40,066 nucleotides of DNA from assembly GCA_910592205.1 (NCBI GenBank), contig CAJVPJ010000146.1:1-40066 (forward strand). Direction: 5' to 3'. The notes under the pieces were generated by a model. That model was not told the origin of the DNA, made no database searches, and saw nothing but the letters and a program-made list of their open reading frames with translations. The DNA is from Paraglomus occultum. Lineage: Eukaryota; Glomeromycota; Glomeromycetes; Paraglomerales; Paraglomeraceae. Made by a program: the position numbers and the translations under genes. Shown in pieces: positions 32,501-40,066 of this stretch (the stretch's first letter is position 1; each line of letters opens with the position of its first letter).

Positions 32501-33220
32501 CCAAGACACGCAGTAGCAGTCTGCTCCTTACGATTTTAAAAAGTAATTGTAGCCGAACTCTGGTTTTTCTTATTAGCGTGTTAACCATCATTGTAACATT
32601 CCTGATTCCAACAAGTTTGTCCGCTGTATCAAACAATTGACGAGGCAATCATAGTTACGGAAGACTTTGATAAAACTCGCCTAAAAATGGTTTTCGCGTT
32701 TACTTTATTGCTATGAACGATGGGGGAAATTAATGTTCTTAGTCGTCAGTTAACCGAGAATGTGTGATTAAACATGCACGAAAACTTTTCAACCGCTCTT
32801 ATTATAAAAGGGACAAGTACCCTTTGAATCCATCTAGTACTTACCTTCACTGTACAGAGGGATTGTTGACTGCGTGATATTGGCAATTTTGACTCCCAGA
32901 ATTGACAATGTTAGTACCGGGTTGGTCTTGTTATGCCATTTCATAGGACAGTAGATGCTTTCGATTTGTAGTTATCATGTAATGAACAATTATATTAAAA
33001 TATTGCATTCGCTAGATTAGTAAATGCGTGCTTATTTAGCTGCTAAAGAGTAACGTACAATGTTCGTTCATTAACAGTATTGACTACTATAAATAATCTA
33101 GACATTTCCCTGCTTTAAATCGATGCTCATTTCAATACCTATCCCTTGCTACATACATAGACTACATTACATATTAAATACTTGATAGGAGATTGAATTT
33201 CGTCTCATGTGTTCCATCTT
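29533..33220. other. Gene-free 3.7-kb intergenic region
   Basis: Left part is the promoter side of the oxidase gene. A 23-bp word is duplicated at 31135-31157 and 31175-31197, followed by a TAACAT/TAATAT run. A small hairpin of TAATAATA/TATTATTA lies near 29882-29905. Open frames at 30503-30697, 32204-32398 and 32446-32640 are not supported as genes. Confidence 0.45.
31135..31223. repeat. Duplicated 23-bp word plus TAACAT/TAATAT run
   Basis: CATGGCAACGGAAACTGCGG (31135 onward) recurs as CATGGCAACGTAAACTGCCG (31175 onward), 17 bases apart, with two mismatches over 23. It is followed by tandem TAACAT then TAATAT units to 31223. No function is evident. Confidence 0.65.
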
Positions 33221-34070
33221 TCACTTTGATACCTTCTTCAACCGCAACTCTGTGAGGGTAATCAAACAGTCAATAAACAAGCACAAGTACATCTACACAT
33301 CCACACCCTATTAAGTACTCTTACCCAGGTGTTTAGAATATTCATCTAACTCAGCAGTCACTTTCCCCAAATAGTCCACCTGTTCGCATATCTCGTCTAT
33401 CTGTTGGATATAAGGATCAAAATCCACGTCTTGAAGTTTGATTAGAAAGAATGTTAGACCTAGCATATAGAAATGAAAAGAGCGATAGACAAATCTTTTG
33501 ACACTTGCATATTTGTTGCAATTTTGACATTTCTACCATTAATTGCTGTGCCATTGCCGACATTTCTTTATATCTTTCTCGAGTAACATTATTCATGGTT
33601 TCTAATAGTTTATAGTCTTCCGTTGTAGCTATACAAATGTAAGCAAGCATTTATTGTTAAACCATGAATGTCGCACTCCATTTACAGCAGCCCATTAACT
33701 CACCCAACATCTCAGCCCTCAAGTATTCAGCCACCTTTCCAAACATCTCATCGGTAAGTTTGTTAACATCTCTATGGATCAATCTTGTGTTATCTTTGCC
33801 CTCATCTTTGTTCCCTGGCACTTCATCCTGCGTCGATCTATTAATCGGCGTTGTCGTATTGCGTTGAGAACGAGCAGGAGACGAAGAAGAAGATTGAGAC
33901 GTAGAAGTGAGTGGAAGAACGGTCGAAGTTAGCGAAGATAGAGTGGATGTGAATGCTGATGTTGTCGTTGATATGGCTGATGTTGTCGTTGATATAGCTG
34001 ACGTTATGGCACTTGTCGCAGACTTTGTTGATAGATGATCCGAAGATGAGGATCGATTTGGCGAGGACAT
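33221..34070 (-). CDS. BLOC1S2: BLOC-1 complex subunit 2 (BLOS2) homologue, 4 exons, 206 aa
   Basis: Model: complement(join(33221..33249,33325..33429,33509..33628,33704..34070)), introns 75, 79 and 75 bp. BLOC-1 is a coiled-coil complex working in endosome-to-lysosome traffic. Residues 1-95 are a Ser/Thr-rich disordered leader. The conserved part starts at DEMFGKVAEYLRAEM and runs through ATTEDYKLLETMNNVTRERY, DPYIQQIDEICEQVDYL and ELDEYSKHLELRLKKVSK. It follows the animal protein without gaps across all three splice joints. The second intron begins with GC (donor GCAAGT at 33508 downward) instead of GT; no nearby GT donor gives the right phase, while the GC donor restores the alignment exactly. 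The long low-complexity leader is unlike the short animal N terminus, and its ATG is the only candidate seen. Confidence 0.88.
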
Positions 34071-35896
34071 TGAAGAATTAATCCTCTTTTGAAAGTGGGC
34101 ACAAAAGAGGTCAAATCTTGTCCGTCACGGGATTCCAAAGTTCGGAAATTTCCCACGGTGATTGTAAATTGTATATTAAAAATGCACCGACATAGACAAC
34201 GCATATTTTTGGTACCCCTCGACATTTATGGAAATCTAGCTTTGTATGCAAAGTATGATTTTGAAGAATTGCAGGTCGCTCGAAAAGAAACCCGCGTAAT
34301 TAATACTGTATCTATGGTCAGGTTCCTATAGTTATTATGTTGAACTAAGAATGCTTGTGCAACGATCTTAATAGCTCGACCAAATTATTTATTGATGTGT
34401 CGATTCTGTACTAATACTGAAATACTGACAGGAAGCAAATAACTAAATTTAGTAATGACGATATAACGCAAACGACCCACATTGAAAGAGAATTGACAGA
34501 ATTACAGTCGAAGAGTATCTCCTCTGTTGGGTTTATCGACGAATAGATATAGAGTAACGTATACGTAATGGCAATGACAATTTAGATAATTTAAATGCAC
34601 GTTGAATAGGCTGACTTTTTATATGCTACATGGTTTATTGTTTTATATATCTGTTATATTACATTAATAAGTTTGATAATTTTTTTTCTATTTCGTTATA
34701 TTAATTAATAATAATATTATTATTACAATAGTTGACATTAGTATTACATGCATTATATTGTAACATAATGGGTAGATAAATAATTGCATACCAAGTAGCA
34801 AACTCACCATTCGCCTCTAACTAGCTTCAGGGATAGATCCTTCACAATTACCGAATCGATCGATTCTTCAAACTTGCCCCCATAACTCCACTATGTGTCC
34901 CGTTGGGTTCGTTCACCAGCAAACCCATCAGGGAGAGAAAAAAAATTGCTTGTACAAATGTGCATGAGTTTGAAACAAAAAGGAGTGTAGGATGCAAAGA
35001 CCTGTGAGATGGTTTATTTTCATTTCAACTTTAATATAGAAAAAAAGGAGAAGATATCCACGTTAGAATGGGGTGTTTATTTCTGGCTTTCAGACAAATT
35101 GGCCAACAAGTTAATGGGGTACACTAATATAAAGGTTGTAAGATTCGATCTTCTGTATGATATAAAACTACCCCGCTTTAGTCTAGCCCCATATTGATAG
35201 TAATATAGGAAAATGCAAATTGCATGTAAACACATTATTGCATTGGTTGTGTCACAACACAATGTCACACACTTCTACTTCAGTAGAGACAATAAAAGTT
35301 TCTCGCGATGTTGTTTCCCTTATCCCCAAAATTAGGTATATTTCGCCCTTCTCACAATAACGACCGTCTTAAATTGGCCTCTATTCTCTTTCTCTACGTG
35401 CATAAAAATATTAATAGACAAAAACAGTTTAAACTGGGCTTTAGCGAGCACCTCGTTGTGAATAAACGTTCCGCGCGATAATAGTTCTTTGTTCACGTTT
35501 GCATTGCACCATGCATTGGATAAATTTATTAAAGTAAAGCAGAGTTCATTGTTTGACCAATAATGTTAATTAGTTAATTTATCAGTGAAACGATTAAATG
35601 GCCAGATATTCTTCGGGCTAGCATGATGGAAAGTTCTACGCTTCAAATGGTTATATCATACGTGCAGTATGTTGAAAACAGTTTGTGTCCTTCCTGTACA
35701 TAAAATTGATCAGATATACAAACGGGGAAATAAATGTATTTAATTTATACCCTATCCTTAATCTATTTATAAGTTACCTCAACCAGCGTAGTCAAGAGAT
35801 TTTAGCCACCCCTGACAACTTTACATAGATATCTACTTGTCTGTTTTAATAGTGTATATATATTTACAACCTTTTTTCCTTTTTACAAATTTTATA
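34071..35896. other. Divergent intergenic region
   Basis: Separates the BLOC1S2-like gene (minus) from the three-exon orphan (plus) and should hold both promoters. An extremely AT-rich patch lies at 34670-34740 (TAATTAATAATAATATTATTATTA). Open frames at 34089-34331 and 35009-35197 are not supported. Confidence 0.5.
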
Positions 35897-37405
35897 ATGG
35901 ACCTTGGTGACATTCACGGAGGTACTCTACTCAAGAGTGGCATTAAACTTGGTCTCAATGTGTATATGGATTATAAGGCCAAGAAAACATGCGAGCGGGT
36001 CCTGACTGTTCAATTTCGAAAGCTCATGGCTCAGGGTTACCTTTCCGTTATTGGTGACAACGGTTTTCAACTTACCGACAACGCTCTTGCGGAAAAAATC
36101 GGGTTGACGGCTTATCCAGATGTGCAAGCGTTTCTGCGAATTATGAACTTTAATGTAGAAGAAGTTGCCGCAGTAGCAGAAACACGCGTGCAGATCTGGT
36201 TGAATAAAAAATACCAACCGTGGGATAAGAGGATTGGAAATGCATGGCCAAAGGGTGCTAATATAGCCAAGTTTATGAGAAAAAGAGCTTCCGATGCGTT
36301 GAATTTGTGGTAGGTGTCTTGTTTCTTAGGCTCACCTTTGAAGAATTGGTTTATTTTAACCATCCGTTTATTCTACATAGGTACGCCCCAAATTCCTTTG
36401 GTGCAAGGCAATCATTTGGCCAATCAATGTCATATCTAGTTAACGCCGAGGCGCTAGAAGGCGACGATCCCAATGCGAAGAATAATGCAATGGTTATTGT
36501 GACTCGCATTATAGGTCTTGCACAGATGTGTGGAATTTCAGAGATCGGTTTGGTAGACATTATAGAAGGCTTGTCGATGTCATGTTTATTCGAGACGATT
36601 GCGCGCGCTCTCGTAGCTGGGTTGCGTGGGCGGCATCCATCAGAAGTATTCAATATCGGTCTTGGCGTGCGAGGAAGCTCAGAAAATGTGCACAAAAATT
36701 TCGCAATGGTAGCAAATGGATTCAAAGGACCACGAGAAGTTATTGGAAAATACACAGGTGGTAGGGTAGTATTAAATTTAATTGTCGCCGAGGTAGTCGT
36801 GAGAGATCGGTTAAATGAGGGAGAAGAAATTTGGTGTATGAGCGGATGGGCGGAAACATTGAGGAGGCGCACAGCTAAATTAAAAGAAAATGTCGCAACG
36901 GACATTCATGGCAACCAGTTACGACGTATGAAATGGTTTAAAGTAACTTTAAGTATTAAGAGGGTCAATGGCGTGCCGTTGGCAAAAATTAAACAGGTAG
37001 TGTACTGTACGTTACTTATTACATAAATGAGACACTGTGTGCCAGCCTGACTAAAATCTATCTATATATTAGATTGGAACCCTTCCAGTTCGTGACAGAC
37101 TCTGGGGCAGCATTACGGGTACCGCATGTCCGTGCACCAGTCCAGATCCGCGCAAAAAACTCAAAAACGGAAGCCGTGTGGGAAAAGTGAAGCTCAATTT
37201 TAAAAGTCTTGACTCAAATAACTTTGTAAAGCCGAAGCCTATTCCTAAACAGTCCGTTCGTGTGTATGAAACGTACGGAGATGCTGTTGTGCATCTATTT
37301 CTTTCACACTACTTATTAAGTGCGTATGTCAGAGCAGACAGAGAATGTGTGTATTGCGCAGTTTGCAGGGCCGTGGGGACTGGATGTAATGTGATCTTAT
37401 TGTAA
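35897..37405 (+). CDS. Orphan protein, 3 exons, 453 aa
   Basis: Model: join(35897..36309,36381..36996,37073..37405), introns 71 and 76 bp, phases 2 and 0 agreeing at the joints (NL|WYAPNSF; KQ|IGTLP). I do not recognise the family. No signal peptide or membrane helix is visible. Exon 1 encodes a mainly helical, alanine-rich region (YPDVQAFLRIMNFNVEEVAA, ANIAKFMRKRASDALNLW). Exon 2 is a well-mixed globular stretch with GLGVRGSSENVHKNF and GPREVIGKYTGG. The C terminus has a basic linker (DPRKKLKNGSRVGKVK), then a Cys-containing end (CVYCAVCRAVGTGC) that might bind metal. The coding sequence is visibly richer in G and C than its flanks. The start is the first ATG in frame; an upstream in-frame TTG at 35837 is not a credible eukaryotic start. 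A long antisense frame (36351-36905) is taken to be a shadow. Existence of the gene is well supported; its role is unknown. Confidence 0.7.
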
Positions 37406-38036
37406 ATTAAGTTTACACGGGTAGTTCATACCTCCTGAGCAATCTGTTCCTGATTAGTATATATATGCTGACAGACAACTACAAATATCAAAATTATGCT
37501 CATATCGGAATGGAGAAGCGTTAACCTAGTAGTTGTATCGGAAATAAATAAAATAAAGAACTTTGCTATGGAACATGAATAACAAATGCAAATGGTTCAG
37601 ACTTTATAATCGCACATTACAAATGTTTAAGAAAAATTCGTGGAGAGAAATGCGTAAAATGAGCTTTTCTGATAGTTTTTGCAAGCGAAACCTTAAATCA
37701 AACAAACGCAGAGATAATGATTTTTCATTCTAGTCAAGTCAATTACAACGAACTGCCAACCTTGTAAATTCTTATCGATTACATCAACACCGTGATGTCA
37801 TTTTCTTGTATAATACTACCAGCTTGTTATACAGTACGTATCCAAAACAAGCATAGTTCTAAAACTGAATTGAGAAAAACTGCTTTTCAAAGTCACATGG
37901 AACCTGGTGGTTGAAAGTATATGCATAGTCAATCTGTTACAATAAATTGCTACTATCGGGTAAATTGTCTGGTTATAATGAATTTATTAAAAAATCTGAT
38001 TATAAGGCCTATAACGGATAAGAACAGTAATTGTCA
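37406..38036. other. Gene-free stretch
   Basis: AT-rich with no supported gene. The far end (about 37975-38020: GGTTATAATG ... CTGATTATAAGGCCTATAACGGATAAGAACAG) looks like a pogo-type terminal remnant on the minus strand, but no partner end was found. Confidence 0.4.
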
Positions 38037-38054
38037 TAACGAAGATCTTCGTTA
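38037..38054. repeat. Perfect 18-bp palindrome at an insertion site
   Basis: TAACGAAGATCTTCGTTA is its own reverse complement. It directly abuts the TA (38055-38056) at the left boundary of the Tc1-like derivative. Confidence 0.8.
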
Positions 38055-38056
38055 TA

Positions 38057-38613
38057 CAGTGTGCGAAAAAATGGCGCACAAATAAAGTTGCATATCTCAA
38101 CAATTACCCAACTGAGACAAATAAAAGTATACTTATTTTAAAGCTTATAAACTACTTTATTGAATGTAAAAATTTCATACGAAATTCTGTCCCCGAACTA
38201 ATTAAATTTCACGAGGAACGGGGAAAGGTCTTTTTTTTTGTAAGACTAGTTCACAACGATTTTTCATAGCTCCCGATTAAATTTTGTACATCCTGAGGAA
38301 TTTTATCACCATAAATTGCTTTAACTCACCAACATTCTTTTTTCTAACAATCTGCCACATACTTTCGATGGAATTCAGATCAGGGCTGTTAGATGGCCAC
38401 TCCATTACATAGAGGTTGTTTGGGATAAAAAATCCTTTGCAACACGTGAAGTTTGCTTAGGATCATTATTTTGTTGCAGACGCCATCTTCTGCCATACAA
38501 CTGTTGGCCAAACGGAAGAAGCTGGGTTTGCAAAATATTTACCATTAATTATGTCTGTAAAGCAAAACAAGGACGTTTTACCATTCACGCGCCATTTTTT
38601 TCGCAACACACTG
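38057..38613 (-). mobile_element. Tc1/mariner-like deletion derivative, copy 2 (557 bp)
   Basis: Bounded by TA on both sides (38055-38056, 38614-38615). Ends are CAGTGTGCGAAAAAATGGCGC and GCGCCATTTTTTTCGCAACACACTG, inverted with a two-base difference. The minus strand keeps transposase scraps in the order expected for Tc1: QQNNDPKQTSRVAKDFL, then EWPSNSPDLNSIESMWQIV, with stops and frame changes between them. The N-terminal half of the transposase is gone. Same family as copy 1 at 15922-16308. Confidence 0.8.
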
Positions 38614-38899
38614 TAAATCGAAAATTCAGCATTAAATCGACAAAGTGTTGGAAAAAGACAATATTATAGCCAACGAATCTCGACGATGAAACAAAATGCA
38701 ATGATCAAAAAATGGTTAACTGCATTCTTGGAAACAACACGGAAGGAGATACTTATCAATCATTATCAAGCATGAGTATTTGACGATGGGATATGAGCCA
38801 CTTACTATATTTTTTCTGACACGGATTTTTAACATAAAGTAAATTTCTGTCATCACCACCTGATTATCACCTGATTAAATTTTCTGGGGCAAACATTTT

Positions 38900-39876
38900 T
38901 CATTGGTTAATAAAAGCATACTTTTTTCTTTTTTGAAAATAAGACTAACCTCATTAGTTAAGTTAGTTCAACAAATTCATATTGAGTGTCTTTATAAGTT
39001 CACTGACTATTTTGGGAGAACTCCTAAACTCTACCAAAAAATTAATGCATTAAAACATAGAAATAGAAAGGCAGTTGACCTTAAGTAACGAGGTGTTTGA
39101 AAGAAAATTTTGAAGAGCAAGCCAAACACTTTAAAAAAATTATCAGAAATTTTACAAAAACATTATGAATATTTCATCTCAATGATAAACTTTTTTCTGC
39201 TATAGACACTGAAAAAAAAACGAAAATTGACTTCAAGAATTAATATTAGTTCTGAACTTGCAAAATCGTTGAATGAAGGCACCTACCAATCGACAGTCAT
39301 TTTATTATCAATTCAGGTGGTATTAAAAAATCTTCCTTTTAGATTGTCTTCATTTATCAGTACATCAGAACGGCAAAGTATTGCTAGCGCCGATAGAAAG
39401 GGTAAAGGACAGATGGGGAGGCGACCAGATATCATGTTTGTATTAAAATATTTAGAGGTCTTCTTTGAGCTTCTATATGTAGAATGTTCACGATTATACT
39501 GCACTCAGCAGAAAAAGGTAGATAATGAGGTAAAGTTATGGCGCGAGACAAATGATGGTATGTATTATGTTTGCAAAGTTCTTAAACCAGACAAAGATCA
39601 ATTTGGAGTAGTTGGAGTGCAAGTAGCGGAAAATATGTTACATCTGAACATTCTTGTCAGAAATAGAGCTAATGTGCATCAATATTACCATTTACAATCT
39701 GCTGAAATTCCTGTACAATTATCTGATGCAAAAGTCGTAGCTAATTTATAGAAACCCTTTTACGTTTACGTAACCTATTAATTATAAATGTATCCCTGCT
39801 ATATCATGCATCTATCTCCACATCGCAAAGACAAATGGAAGATAGTACTACAGTTTCCACCCCACGAGATGATTAG
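38900..39876 (+). pseudogene. Frameshifted member of a Rhizophagus-type multicopy family (possible nuclease-like fold)
   Basis: The main frame (39227-39751) reads NEGTYQSTVILL, STSERQSIASADRKGKGQMG, RRPDIMFVLKYLEVFFELLY, VECSRLYCTQQKKVDNEVKL, GVVGVQVAENMLHLNILVR and YYHLQSAEIPVQLSDAKVVA, then NL and a stop. After that point the family sequence continues in another frame (FIETLLRLRNLLI at 39745-39785, ...QRQMEDSTTVSTPRDD to a stop at 39874-39876), so a single-base loss truncates it. Upstream pieces (38903-39088: FGRTPKLYQKINALKHRNRK; then KLSEILQKHYEYFISMINFF) seem to belong to an N-terminal part broken by stops. From memory, close relatives are highly repeated in R. irregularis. The PD...ECSR...K pattern may be a PD-(D/E)xK-like nuclease core, but that is inference. 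Confidence 0.65.
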
Positions 39877-40066
39877 ACTTCGCTATATGTACTTTTTTCT
39901 ATTTTATATTGCTGTATTGATCACAATAAAGATAGCCCCGGTGGTTCAACTATCATACTTTATTATTACGCATATCGTCAAGTTTATCGAAAAATTACAA
40001 TGATGTGTATAATGGTTTTTGATTGGACGATCGACATATATACACTCCTACCAATCAAAGTATACG
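39877..40066. other. Right end of window
   Basis: AT-rich sequence after the pseudogene. Nothing recognised before the window ends. Confidence 0.5.

Noticed and set aside
35837-35896. Upstream extension of the three-exon orphan to an in-frame TTG
   Set aside because: TTG is not a credible start in a fungal nuclear gene; the ATG at 35897 is the natural start.
36351-36905. 184-codon minus-strand frame
   Set aside because: Entirely antisense to exon 2 of the three-exon orphan, whose splice phases close; it is a shadow frame.
35897-37405. Possible viral origin of the three-exon orphan
   Set aside because: Helical, Ala-rich composition alone is not evidence. I could not match any viral domain, and two normal introns argue for a host gene.

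Overview
This is a AT-rich nuclear window from a filamentous fungus, most likely an arbuscular mycorrhizal fungus (Glomeromycotina, Rhizophagus-like). It has compact multi-exon genes with introns of about 70-120 bp, long TE-rich intergenic stretches, a secreted copper-radical oxidase, and decayed copies of two protein families that I recall as highly multiplied in Rhizophagus irregularis. The genus is inference from memory and was not checked against any database.

Layout. 1-4.8 kb holds decayed material: a short GC-richer coding-like patch, a frameshifted nuclease-like pseudogene and a pogo-like element. 4.79-7.11 kb is an eight-exon VPS36 (ESCRT-II) on +. 7.1-11.7 kb has no gene I can support, only pogo-like terminal remnants. 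11.71-12.72 kb is a single-exon orphan on - with an internal helical duplication. 12.7-19.3 kb is a transposon graveyard: a second copy of the first pogo-like family, a deleted and internally rearranged Tc1-like element, and a full-length but dead Tc1-like element with exact ends.

19.3-21.9 kb is an intronless, compact XRN-family 5'-3' exoribonuclease on -. 25.1-26.7 kb is a four-exon seven-transmembrane receptor on +. 27.5-29.5 kb is a five-exon secreted glyoxal-oxidase-like enzyme on -, convergent with the receptor. 33.2-34.1 kb is a four-exon BLOC-1 subunit 2 gene on -, with a GC-AG intron. 35.9-37.4 kb is a three-exon orphan on +. The right end carries a second Tc1-like deletion derivative and a frameshifted member of a Rhizophagus-type multicopy family.

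The genes form no operon or pathway. Two act in endolysosomal trafficking (VPS36, BLOC1S2), one in RNA decay, one at the cell surface in signalling and one outside the cell in oxidation. I see no rRNA, tRNA or CRISPR. All gene models were built by hand from splice-site phase and family conservation; every exon set closes in frame.
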